Assembly (NCBI GenBank): GCA_016699755.1
Contig: CP065009.1
Span: forward strand, 186,001 to 250,000
Source of the DNA: Candidatus Peregrinibacteria bacterium
Lineage (GTDB): Bacteria; Patescibacteriota; Gracilibacteria; CAIRYL01; GCA-016699755
Direction: 5' to 3'
Length of the DNA: 64,000 bases
The notes under the pieces are model-generated. The model worked only from the letters and a program-made list of their open reading frames with translations. It ran no database searches and was not told the DNA's origin. Both the position numbers and the translations under genes were made by a program. The first letter of the stretch is position 1, and the number at the start of each line of letters is the position of its first letter. Shown piece after piece: positions 47,476 through 55,687 of this stretch.

Positions 47476-47754
47476 ATGAAATTTAACATCAAAACTTCGG
47501 CGATCGGCTTATCCGACAAGAAGTTCGCCCCACACGGCGAATACGAAACCGAGGATAAACAAGAAATCGATCGCTTGCGGGAGATTGCCAAAAAATTCCC
47601 CGAGGATATCGAGGAAGTGAAAGGCAAAGCACAAACCCCTGCGAAAAAAGATGAGGACGAAACGCCTGACGATCCTCAAGGAACCGAGAATCAAGTGCCT
47701 AAAGAAGACCCAAAAAAGACTGAAGGCAAACCTGCCAATAATTCTAAAAGATAA
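47476..47754 (+). CDS. 92-aa acidic/basic low-complexity head protein
   Basis: 92 aa. Residues 1-55 look folded (a short beta-rich start and a helix), then a Lys/Asp/Glu/Pro tail. It sits right after the capsid gene, where decoration or head-fibre proteins are often encoded; no family is recognised, so this role is inference. Start context TTTTTAATATTTATTTCCC. Confidence 0.65.
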   Translation: MKFNIKTSAIGLSDKKFAPHGEYETEDKQEIDRLREIAKKFPEDIEEVKGKAQTPAKKDEDETPDDPQGTENQVPKEDPKKTEGKPANNSKR

Positions 47755-47765
47755 TTTTTCACCCC

Positions 47766-48416
47766 ATGGAAATTTCAGAAATCATCAAGCTTTTACAGGA
47801 CTATGGCGTGAGCCTCACTCTCCTTGCGATCGTGCTTTTCTTTGCTTTTGCTTTCGGTCAAACGGGGCTGAAATATCTGCAGGAAAAGCTTAAACCCAAT
47901 GAGGTGACCAATCCTCGCAGTCATGCGTTCTTTTCCACTTCGGAACAGCTGATGAACTATCACATTCCCCGCATGAAGATATCCAATGATCCTGCCCGTA
48001 ACACTCTGTTTCGGGACATGCTGATGAAAAAAATTACTGTTTGGCGAAAAAACATGCTGGATTTTGTGGCTCGGGATTTTTCGCAACTCAAAACCTATGA
48101 GATCAAAGAATTGTTTGCAAGAACACTCCAAGAGATCATTTCTGGATACGAGTCGAACTGGAAAGTGGCGGAAGTGCCAGCTCCCGTTATTGCGAAATTC
48201 GCCTTATGGCACTCACCTCGGGTTGAAGGATTAAGCAGTTCTGCAACCAGCGTGTTTGATGGAAAATCATTCACAACTCCCAATGAAATGCTTAATGCCA
48301 TTTTGTGCCTGCAAAACGCTCTGCTCGTAGAAACCATCATCGATGCGGAGCGGACGCTTGGAGAACTCAATGGAGAGCTTTCTGGACTTACTTATCAAGG
48401 TTTAACGCTTCAATAA
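47766..48416 (+). CDS. Membrane-anchored protein of unknown function in head module
   Basis: 216 aa. One N-terminal hydrophobic helix (about 14-34, VSLTLLAIVLFFAFAFG) and a soluble helical remainder. A membrane-anchored product is unusual between capsid and head-tail connector genes. It might be a holin-like or superinfection protein, or a virion protein with a hydrophobic helix. No family recognised. Confidence 0.7.
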   Translation: MEISEIIKLLQDYGVSLTLLAIVLFFAFAFGQTGLKYLQEKLKPNEVTNPRSHAFFSTSEQLMNYHIPRMKISNDPARNTLFRDMLMKKITVWRKNMLDFVARDFSQLKTYEIKELFARTLQEIISGYESNWKVAEVPAPVIAKFALWHSPRVEGLSSSATSVFDGKSFTTPNEMLNAILCLQNALLVETIIDAERTLGELNGELSGLTYQGLTLQ

Positions 48417-48418
48417 CC

Positions 48419-48823
48419 ATGTCGACTTACATCACACCAGCACAGGTAAAAGAAAGATCCCGCGTAGCGGATATTTCCGCTGAGTCTGATGAGAACCTTG
48501 AAAAACTGATTCTTGAAGCGGAACCCATGATCGACGCATACTGCGGATTTTGGGAAAAAGCCAACGCAGAACAGGTGCGGTTATTCCCACGACGGGGAGA
48601 GGAAGTAATCCCGCAGGAAATCACGAATGCGACGCTGGTGGTGGTTGAACAACTCTTTTTGCAAGGAGCACCAACGCTGGAAGGCGAAGTTACCGAGGAA
48701 AGTATTGGAGGTTACAGCTACAAAAAGACCTCTGTCGCAACTGAATTGATCCCTGAAAAAGTAAAACTCCTGCTTCGCGGGTTCCGTAAGCTGACAGGAA
48801 AAGTAAATCTTATCACCGAATAA
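48419..48823 (+). CDS. Head-tail connector (gp6/gp15-like adaptor)
   Basis: 134 aa from ATG 48419, one base after the previous stop; a longer open frame upstream overlaps the preceding gene and is rejected. YITPAQVKERS, EKLILEAEPMIDAYCGFW and TLVVVEQLF fit the helical adaptor family that binds beneath the portal. Position after the capsid module and before the stopper gene agrees. Confidence 0.75.
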   Translation: MSTYITPAQVKERSRVADISAESDENLEKLILEAEPMIDAYCGFWEKANAEQVRLFPRRGEEVIPQEITNATLVVVEQLFLQGAPTLEGEVTEESIGGYSYKKTSVATELIPEKVKLLLRGFRKLTGKVNLITE

Positions 48824-48825
48824 TT

Positions 48826-49158
48826 ATGGCTTTCCAAGGCTTACTGACACAAACGGCAACGATCAAAGAATGCACCGAAAGCAATGTCGGAGGCGTGGTC
48901 AAAAAAGTATGGACGGATAAGTATTCCAATCTGCTTGCTCGACTCTCAGCCAATCGCGGGACGGTAAAAGTTGGAACGGAAAACATCGAAAAATATGTGC
49001 GCGGAGAATTTACGCTCTACCTCGAGCAAGGCTCAGAGATAACCGAAAAGATGAGGGCAGTTATTGACGGCAAGGAATATGAAATCGCTTTTGTCGCCGA
49101 AGTAAACGGTAAAGACAGCGTGCATCACCTCGAATTACAACTTAACCACACCGAATAA
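48826..49158 (+). CDS. Head-closure (stopper) protein
   Basis: 110 aa, beta-rich, matching the SPP1 gp16-type stopper in size and order (adaptor, stopper, gp10-like, DUF3168, tail tube). TATIKE near the start and VIDGKEYEIAFV and HHLELQL near the end resemble the family. It would close the portal channel after packaging. Assignment depends partly on synteny. Confidence 0.7.
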   Translation: MAFQGLLTQTATIKECTESNVGGVVKKVWTDKYSNLLARLSANRGTVKVGTENIEKYVRGEFTLYLEQGSEITEKMRAVIDGKEYEIAFVAEVNGKDSVHHLELQLNHTE

Positions 49159-49505
49159 TGTCGATCCAAGTCACAGGAATAAATCGGGTTCTCACGGCAC
49201 TTGCCAGCGGTGTGGAAAAGTATGTGAAACGCACTGAACAAGCGACGATGAAAGCGGGACTCAAAGCGGAATACTTCGCCAAAAAGAATACGCCTGTGGA
49301 TACGGGAAATCTCCGTTCCAGCATCAACACCCAACTGTATGCCAAAAAAACAGACCGTGTGGAAGCCGTTGTCGGGACGAACGTTGAATATGCACCCTTC
49401 GTGGAATTCGGCACTCGCAGGATGAAGCCCCGATCAATGTTCCGCAAAACGATTGATGAAAACGGCAAAGACATCTGGCAAACCTTTAACCAAGCACTCC
49501 AATGA
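49158..49505 (+). CDS. HK97 gp10-like tail-completion protein
   Basis: 115 aa. KKNTPVDTGNLRSSI, VVGTNVEYAPFVEFGTRRMKPRSMFR is the diagnostic pattern of the HK97-gp10 family (split here: PVDTGNLRSS, then YAPFVEFGT). Start overlaps the previous stop by one base and its end overlaps the next gene by four. It joins head and tail in siphoviruses. Confidence 0.88.
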   Translation: MSIQVTGINRVLTALASGVEKYVKRTEQATMKAGLKAEYFAKKNTPVDTGNLRSSINTQLYAKKTDRVEAVVGTNVEYAPFVEFGTRRMKPRSMFRKTIDENGKDIWQTFNQALQ

Positions 49506-49894
49506 ACCTAAAAACTGCTATCTACGAACAACTGAAGAATGATCCTGCTATCGAGGAAATCCTTGCTGGACGGATTTACCGCTCATTTGCACCGCAGGGT
49601 GCGGAGTTTCCGTTTCTTACCTATCAGCGAATCACAGGTACAAACAAAAACGATATCGACTTTACCACTGAACGTTTTCAGCTTGATCTCGTCGGAAAGC
49701 TTGAAGAGGAAGACCAACTGGAAACACTCAAGGAAGCTGTTATCAACTGCCTGAATCGTTTCAAGGGAGACCTTGGAGATACGGGCTTTCAGGTGAAATC
49801 AGTGTGGCTCGAGATTGTGGCCGATGACTTCAATGAAGACAACTCGGCGCGTCGGATTGTCTTGGATTTCAAATTTGCCTACTTACGCACCTAA
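49502..49894 (+). CDS. DUF3168-like tail terminator
   Basis: 130 aa. IYEQLKNDPAIEEILAGRIY, the FPFLTYQRI strand and the DFTTERFQLDLVG / EIVADDFNEDNSARRIVLDF blocks fit the tail-terminator fold of DUF3168/gp17-like proteins, which stop tail-tube polymerisation and form the head-binding end. ATGA overlap with the preceding gene. Confidence 0.78.
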   Translation: MNLKTAIYEQLKNDPAIEEILAGRIYRSFAPQGAEFPFLTYQRITGTNKNDIDFTTERFQLDLVGKLEEEDQLETLKEAVINCLNRFKGDLGDTGFQVKSVWLEIVADDFNEDNSARRIVLDFKFAYLRT

Positions 49895-49920
49895 TTTTAT
49901 TAATTTTTAATTTTTGCACT

Positions 49921-50688
49921 ATGTCACAAACGAATCTACAAAAAACAGGAGCACTGAGATATGGCTCCGTTACGCTCTACATCGGCGATGACTTCGGTTC
50001 GCTCATCAATATCGGGGCGATTCGCAATATGTCTTTTGAACACAAAGCGGAAAACATCGAAGTAAGTTTCGATAATGTTCCCTCCATCAAGAAATTCAAA
50101 AACGGACGGAAAGCTTCGTTTGTTTTTGATCTCGCGGAAATTGATATCACCACTTTCGCCACAACAGATGCGGGACTCGTGGTCAAAACCGATATTGCTG
50201 GCACCGCCGTCAATGTGGTGGATGAATCCGCGATTCTTTCAGGGGTTACAGGAAAAGCTCTCGCGAAAAAGAATGGGAATGGCTCGATTGCTACCAATAT
50301 CGTGGTGACCAATACGGCAGGCACGACTACCTATGTCAAAAATACCCATTACACCGTGCAACTCGGCGCTGACGGATTTACCCGTATCGCTCGAACTGAC
50401 ACCAGTACCATTACGGATGGGCAGACTGTCCTCATTGATTACACCTACACGCCGAATGTCAGCAAGAAAATGACCTTCAACACGGGCGGAACGAAAACCT
50501 ACAAAGTGGCTCGCATTATCAACGTGAGCAATGAGGGCAAAGAGTTCCGCATTGATCTTGAAAATGTCACCAATATCAAACCGCTCACTACGCCTTTTCA
50601 GGCTGATGACTCCGACAATATCATGGTCTGTTCCATGGAGTTGGAAGGATCAGTCAAAGAGATCGTCGATGAGCAAAGCATTTTATAA
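49921..50688 (+). CDS. Major tail-tube protein
   Basis: 255 aa, rich in beta strands and Thr/Gly/Asn. GALRYGSVTLYIGDDFGSL, the ASFVFDLAEIDI strand and the LENVTNIKPLT C-terminal part fit tail-tube proteins. Position between terminator and tail-chaperone genes is as expected. An insert at about residues 100-165 (VVTNTAGTTTYVKNTHYTV) may be a surface beta domain. It polymerises around the tape measure. Confidence 0.82.
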   Translation: MSQTNLQKTGALRYGSVTLYIGDDFGSLINIGAIRNMSFEHKAENIEVSFDNVPSIKKFKNGRKASFVFDLAEIDITTFATTDAGLVVKTDIAGTAVNVVDESAILSGVTGKALAKKNGNGSIATNIVVTNTAGTTTYVKNTHYTVQLGADGFTRIARTDTSTITDGQTVLIDYTYTPNVSKKMTFNTGGTKTYKVARIINVSNEGKEFRIDLENVTNIKPLTTPFQADDSDNIMVCSMELEGSVKEIVDEQSIL

Positions 50689-50705
50689 TTTTTTAACTTT
50701 TTCCT

Positions 50706-51044
50706 ATGAGCAGAATATTTGATGCGGATTCAGACGCGCTTCTCAATTCCAAAGATGTCTTCAAGATGGGAGGCAAAGAATACCGCGTTCCTGATATCAA
50801 AATGAAAACCATGCTGGAGTTTGAAAAGCTTGAGCGAAGTAACGAAAGCAAATTTGCCACCATCGTGGATCAGATTTTTCTCGTGCTCAAGGATGAGAAC
50901 GATATCAGTAAAAAAGAGATTGAGGGCTGGGGTTTCAAGACCTGTCTTGCTTTTATCATGTGGCTTTTTGAGCCGTTGCAGGAGATGGGTTTAAAAAAAA
51001 CGGCCGAGTCGCTCAAGGAAAAAGCCCAACCAAAGTCCGATTAG
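50706..51044 (+). CDS. Tail assembly chaperone, short form (G-like)
   Basis: 112 aa. It lies between the tail tube and tape-measure genes, the position of lambda gpG. KEYRVPDIKMKTMLEFEKLE and FEPLQEMGLKKTAESLKEK are helical and charged. An A8 run near the 3' end gives a classical A-AAA-AAA slip site in the right frame, so part of the ribosomes should make a longer G-T protein. It would coat the tape measure before tube assembly. Confidence 0.8.
   Translation: MSRIFDADSDALLNSKDVFKMGGKEYRVPDIKMKTMLEFEKLERSNESKFATIVDQIFLVLKDENDISKKEIEGWGFKTCLAFIMWLFEPLQEMGLKKTAESLKEKAQPKSD
50993..50999 (+). promoter_or_regulatory. -1 frameshift slippery site in the tail chaperone gene
   Basis: Codons read TTA AAA AAA ACG in the short-form frame, so A-AAA-AAA is a canonical -1 heptamer. 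After slipping, the -1 frame from 50999 has no stop until 51244 and runs straight into the ORF that otherwise begins at ATG 51050. Confidence 0.8.
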
Positions 51045-51244
51045 GAGAGATGTTCGCCCAGATGATCAGGTATTACAACGGCGGATTTGATCACTGGAAA
51101 CTGCTTCGTCTGTCGTACCGCCAATTTCTCATGTACTACTCCTGCCTCATCAACATGCTGGAAGCCGAAAAAGGCAAAGCTCCGAAAGAAAAAAAGGAGC
51201 CGCAGAGTGTGATGCAGGATATTAAAAAAACTTTTAACCCGTAA
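50999..51244 (+). CDS. Tail assembly chaperone extension (T-like), made by -1 frameshift
   Basis: The -1 frame reads NGRVAQGKSPTKVRLGE and then MFAQMIRYYNGGFDHWKLLR and so on, adding about 81 residues to the chaperone. RYYNGGFDHW and SYRQFLMYYSCLINMLEAEK are aromatic and helical, like T domains that bind the tail-tube subunit. The ATG at 51050 could also be used on its own but lies just six bases after the short-form stop. Seven bases separate its end from the tape-measure ATG. Confidence 0.75.
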   Translation, partial: NGRVAQGKSPTKVRLGEMFAQMIRYYNGGFDHWKLLRLSYRQFLMYYSCLINMLEAEKGKAPKEKKEPQSVMQDIKKTFNP

Positions 51245-51250
51245 AGACTC

Positions 51251-53623
51251 ATGGCATTTGGAATGACCAACATCATCGGAGAACTGGGAATCAAGATCAC
51301 GGGCTACACCAGTGAACTTTCTTCCTCTCTCAAAAGTGCGACGACTGAACTCAAAGGGTTCGGTCAGAATGCCGAACTGGTTTCCAAAGTTTCGCATGTG
51401 GCTTTTTTGGGTATTGCGGCCGCGGCTACCGCAATGGCGGCTGGACTGGCTATTTCCGTGAAGAACGCTGTTGAGTTTGAGAAAGGAATGACCAATATTG
51501 CAACCATCGTCGATACGAATACGGAAAGCATGCAAAACATGGGTAATGCGGTCTTGGATATTGCGAAACGCACGCCTGTGCAAATCTCCGATCTTACGGG
51601 CGCTCTTTATGAAGTTCGCAGTGCGGGTATTTCCGCTGGTGATGCTTTGACAGTTCTTGAGAAATCCGCTCAACTTGGCATGGCAGGACTGGGAACAACG
51701 GCTGAAACGGTCGATATCGTGACCTCCTCCATCAATGCTTTCAAGCTCAAAGGCGAGGAAGCACAAAACGTATACGGTTATCTTTTTGAAGCCACCAAGG
51801 TTGGTAAAACGACAATTTCGGATCTTGCACAGGGATTTGGTGCTGTTGCGGGGACTGTGGCGAACGCCAATATTGAACTTCCTGAGTATTTGAGTGCGGT
51901 TGCCGCGCTGACGACAACAGGTCTGCCCGCATCACAGGCTCACCATCAATTAAAGGCCGCTATTGCAGGCGTAACTCGTGAAAGTGCGGAATTGACCGCT
52001 GTACTGAATCAGCTCGGTGCAAAGTCCTTTAAAGACCTAATCGATAAGAAAGGAGGCATGGTGAATGCGTTCAAAGCAATCACTGAGGCTGTAAAAGGCA
52101 ATGATGCGGCGATCCTGCAGATATTCGGCTCTACGGAAGCCTATAACGCTGTAATTCAACTTTCGGGGAACCTGAATGGTGCGTATTTGGAAACCTTGAA
52201 CGGGATGAAAAACGGTACTGAAGATGTAACAACGGCTTTTGAAAAACAGAAAAATACTGTTTCCGCTCAATGGCAAACGATGAAAAACAATCTGGATGTT
52301 TTAAGCATTCAAGTCGGGAGTGCCTTGCTTCCAGCTTTGAATCAAGCTTTGCAGGCGGTTACGGCCTTTATCGATAAGATTCCTGAGATCGTTGCTCAAC
52401 TCAAAGATTGGGTATCGAATAACGACTGGGTTCAAGGTGCGCTTATCGCTCTCGGAGCTATCCTTACGGGGCTGGCAATCGCGGTGATTCCTTCTTTGAT
52501 CGCTTCATTGTGGGCTCTGATCGCTACGGTTGCGACTGCGGCCGCTCCTTTTGTGGCGGTGGGTCTGCTTATTACGGCAATTTATGTCGCTATCAAAAAC
52601 TGGGATCAAATCACGGCTTTCGTTCAGGATGTCTGGAATAAGGTCGTGGATTACACTATGAAAGCGTGGGAATGGATGAAGCCTTATGTTGAAACCGCTC
52701 TTCGAGTTGTCATCGGCATCATGACGGGAGGTTTGAGTGAATTGGTCATCTACGTCATACAAAACTGGGATCAAATCAAAGCAACAGTCATCAGTTTTTG
52801 GGATTGGATAAAACCGTATTTGGAAATAGCGGTACGAGCCGCATTTGCAGTGATCACCTTTGGGATGAGCGAGCTGGTTATTTATACCGTTCAAAATTGG
52901 GATGAAATCAGAGCAAAAACGATCGCCACTTGGGAAGCGGTCAAAGCTTTTTCCGAAACTATCTGGAACGCAATAGTCGCATTTTTCGACGGCATATGGA
53001 CGTCTATAAAAAAGACTTTCAATGCGGGGCTGGATGCGGTCGATAAAGCGTGGACGACAACATGGAATGCCGTTAAGGATTTCACGAATAACACATGGTC
53101 GTCCATTAAAGACCTTGTGACGGGAGGCATTGATGCGGTAGCCAATATCTTTTATGGTGGTATCAGCATTATCGGCAACGCATGGCGTTCGATTTGGGAT
53201 AATGTGGTGAATATCGTGACGGGTGTTTTCAATACGATTCAAAACACGGTGAACAACATCATATCGTGGGTTCAGCGTGCTCTTGATAAAATCAATATTT
53301 TCAAAAGTGAGCAGGCTTCAGTCGGGGCTGGTGGAAGCTGGTCGGTTGGAGGATTCACTTTTGGAAATAAACAGCAGGTTGCTGGTGTGGTGCATGGAGG
53401 TGAATGGGTCGCTCCTGCGTGGATGGTCGACAAATACGCAGGTGTGATTTCCCAGCTTGAATCCGTCAGAACCCGAGGCTACAGCGAAGGAGGGATGGTC
53501 GGCGGGGCTACGACTCATAACAATCAACGAACTGTTCATCAAACCATCACTCAAAACATTCGGGATGGTGTGGACTTTTCTATTGCGGCTCGTGAGTTGG
53601 CTTGGCGTGCTCGTTTTTCTTAA
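51251..53623 (+). CDS. Tail tape-measure protein
   Basis: 790 aa. Residues 60-330 match the TP901-type tape measure (FEKGMTNIATIVDTNTESMQ, VRSAGISAGDALTVLEKSAQLG, the GLPASQAHHQLKAAIAGV block). Hydrophobic helices follow at about 395-445, and then two to three tandem repeats of a Trp-rich unit (NWDQIKATVISFWDWIKPYLE). Length at roughly 0.15 nm per residue predicts a tail of about 120 nm. The C-terminus ends with a Gly/Thr/His-rich region. It sets tail length and leads DNA entry. Confidence 0.9.
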   Translation: MAFGMTNIIGELGIKITGYTSELSSSLKSATTELKGFGQNAELVSKVSHVAFLGIAAAATAMAAGLAISVKNAVEFEKGMTNIATIVDTNTESMQNMGNAVLDIAKRTPVQISDLTGALYEVRSAGISAGDALTVLEKSAQLGMAGLGTTAETVDIVTSSINAFKLKGEEAQNVYGYLFEATKVGKTTISDLAQGFGAVAGTVANANIELPEYLSAVAALTTTGLPASQAHHQLKAAIAGVTRESAELTAVLNQLGAKSFKDLIDKKGGMVNAFKAITEAVKGNDAAILQIFGSTEAYNAVIQLSGNLNGAYLETLNGMKNGTEDVTTAFEKQKNTVSAQWQTMKNNLDVLSIQVGSALLPALNQALQAVTAFIDKIPEIVAQLKDWVSNNDWVQGALIALGAILTGLAIAVIPSLIASLWALIATVATAAAPFVAVGLLITAIYVAIKNWDQITAFVQDVWNKVVDYTMKAWEWMKPYVETALRVVIGIMTGGLSELVIYVIQNWDQIKATVISFWDWIKPYLEIAVRAAFAVITFGMSELVIYTVQNWDEIRAKTIATWEAVKAFSETIWNAIVAFFDGIWTSIKKTFNAGLDAVDKAWTTTWNAVKDFTNNTWSSIKDLVTGGIDAVANIFYGGISIIGNAWRSIWDNVVNIVTGVFNTIQNTVNNIISWVQRALDKINIFKSEQASVGAGGSWSVGGFTFGNKQQVAGVVHGGEWVAPAWMVDKYAGVISQLESVRTRGYSEGGMVGGATTHNNQRTVHQTITQNIRDGVDFSIAARELAWRARFS

Positions 53624-53634
53624 ATCTAAAAATT

Positions 53635-54576
53635 ATGCTCGGAATTATTTATCACTATAACGGCATTTCTCTCAGCGATCACACTCGTGATGCGCTTTCG
53701 GGTGAGCTTTTTACGAGCGAAGCCGATAGGTCTTGCGGAGCTTTAGTAAGCCTTGTGGAAACTCCGAGCGGATTTCATTCACCTGAACTCAGGCACTCGG
53801 AAGAATCCCGCCAAGGCACGCACGGGATTCTCGACTACGACACTTTTGTGGGAAAACGAGCGATTGTATTCACGGGACAATTGATCGCTCCTGATCGAGC
53901 AAAAATGGTACAACTGGTGGATAAATTTCAAAAAGCATTTACTACGAGCGCGATTCCGAGCAAAGACGATGGATACCGCGAGCTTTTGTTTACCGAAGAA
54001 GACGGCATTGCTAAAAAAGTCTTTGCCAAAGTGGAGACTATGCCCGAATACGCCGAGGAGCTGGGTTTTCCTTATGTTCGGCATTTCATGGTGGCGCTCA
54101 AATGCAAAGAACCGCGCAAGCTCTCGCAGGAAGTAAACACAGCACCCGAAGTTAAAGCCGATGTACTTGGAGCGCAGATTAAGCTCCCGACGAAGCTACC
54201 GCTCAATACGGGCTGGGATTATGTGTACAAAAAGACGTTGGTGAATGCGGGTAACTTTGCGGCCTCACCGAAAATCACCGTTCATGCCCCCTGTATTAAT
54301 CCAAAGATTTTCAATCGCACCTACGACGTTTTTATGCAGTTTATCTGCGTGCTCTCGGATACAGATATTTTGGAAATCGATGTTCTTTCTGGAACGGCTA
54401 CGGTGACGCGAGAAAATGGATCAACCGAGGACGCTCTTCTCGTGCTTACGAACAACAGTGAGTTTTTCTATCTGCTTTCAGGCGAAAACGAAGTGGTTTT
54501 TCTGGAAGAAAGCGGGGTTCCTCCCGTCGATAATCCGTCGTATTGCCGTCTGGAATGGTCTGACACTTGGCTTTAA
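53635..54576 (+). CDS. Distal tail protein (Dit-like)
   Basis: 313 aa from ATG 53635, which starts MLGIIYHYNGISL and is preceded by the A/T-rich start element; an in-frame upstream ATG at 53602 overlaps the tape measure. Size, order after the tape measure and features such as LPLNTGWDYVYKKTLVNAGN and LEIDVLSGTATV (the antiparallel galectin-like part) fit Dit proteins that form the baseplate hub of siphoviruses. Confidence 0.75.
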   Translation: MLGIIYHYNGISLSDHTRDALSGELFTSEADRSCGALVSLVETPSGFHSPELRHSEESRQGTHGILDYDTFVGKRAIVFTGQLIAPDRAKMVQLVDKFQKAFTTSAIPSKDDGYRELLFTEEDGIAKKVFAKVETMPEYAEELGFPYVRHFMVALKCKEPRKLSQEVNTAPEVKADVLGAQIKLPTKLPLNTGWDYVYKKTLVNAGNFAASPKITVHAPCINPKIFNRTYDVFMQFICVLSDTDILEIDVLSGTATVTRENGSTEDALLVLTNNSEFFYLLSGENEVVFLEESGVPPVDNPSYCRLEWSDTWL

Positions 54577-54588
54577 TTTTACAAAACT

Positions 54589-55677
54589 ATGTACTCAATC
54601 AACATTTTAAATCGCGAAAACACGGCGTTCAGTAAAATACTTGATCCTCAGGATTTGAATTTCAAGATCACGCTGGGCGGTCGAGATACGGCTAAGTTTC
54701 GTTTACCGCTCTCTCATCCCCGTGCTGAAAAAGAGAATTTCCAAAAACATAACCGTGTCGAAATATATCGTGTAAACCCACGAGATCGATCCGATATTCG
54801 CAAGGTTTGGGTCGGTTACATTGAAGCGGTGCGGGTGGTGGATGAAAACCATCTGGAAGTCGGATGCAATGGGTTGTTGCAACTCTTTGAAAAACGTTCC
54901 GTTTCTCGCAGTTTCACGAACTGGCAGGGAGGCTTAGCAGTTTTCGAGCTTTTGGAGAGCAAAGTAAATGCCGATTTTGACACGTTTATTTCCGCAGGGA
55001 TTACCGATGTTACGAATATTTTTTCTCAGGATTTTGCGGATATGGATTCGCTTGGTGCTTGGGGAAAGATTGCGGAAGCCACTGGCGGAGAGTTGCAGGT
55101 GGATACGGATTTTCGGTTGAACTTTAAAACCCAAATCGGCGAAGACCGTACAGCAAATGTCATCTTTCGCTTCGTTCAGAATCTTCAAAATGCCAATTCA
55201 ATCGACAATTTTACTCTCGTCGAAGAAGGCAAAGAGCTATTTAACCGTGTTATCTGTTACGGGAAAAACCGAATCATTTCGTCGGTTTTGGAAGATACCG
55301 TCTCCATCTCCAAGTTCGGACTACTGGAAAAAGTGCGGCATTTTACCCAAATAGAAGATCAAGCCACGCTGGATCGAATGGCACAGGAATTGCTGGATTT
55401 TCATAAACCCGAAAAAGTGATTCCGACGATTGAACCGAAAAAGGAAAAAATTGATCTTTTTGATTACGGTATTGGCGACCGCGTTCGGGTCATTATCAAA
55501 CACGCCCTTCTCGACTTTGACCAAGTTCATCGCATTTTGGAGATCACCGTTTCGGTCGGTCGCAATAACGAGGAAAAAATACAAATCAAGATCGCCGAAG
55601 TAGGCACGAAAGCGGTCAAAAGCGATGAAGAACGGCTCGCGGAACTAGCGGGTCGTGTGGACGATTTAGAATCTTAA
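54589..55677 (+). CDS. Tail hub / tail-associated protein
   Basis: 362 aa. FKITLGGRDTAKFRLPLSHP, RVEIYR and WVGYIEAVRVVDENHLEVGC match the N-terminal beta domains of gp27/Tal-like hub proteins; a C-terminal GIGDRVRVIIKHALLDF region repeats the pattern. A short C-terminal coiled coil (DEERLAELAGRVDDLES) may trimerise it and bind the following fibre. No peptidase motif is seen. Confidence 0.75.
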   Translation: MYSINILNRENTAFSKILDPQDLNFKITLGGRDTAKFRLPLSHPRAEKENFQKHNRVEIYRVNPRDRSDIRKVWVGYIEAVRVVDENHLEVGCNGLLQLFEKRSVSRSFTNWQGGLAVFELLESKVNADFDTFISAGITDVTNIFSQDFADMDSLGAWGKIAEATGGELQVDTDFRLNFKTQIGEDRTANVIFRFVQNLQNANSIDNFTLVEEGKELFNRVICYGKNRIISSVLEDTVSISKFGLLEKVRHFTQIEDQATLDRMAQELLDFHKPEKVIPTIEPKKEKIDLFDYGIGDRVRVIIKHALLDFDQVHRILEITVSVGRNNEEKIQIKIAEVGTKAVKSDEERLAELAGRVDDLES

Positions 55678-55687
55678 CTTTTTTACT

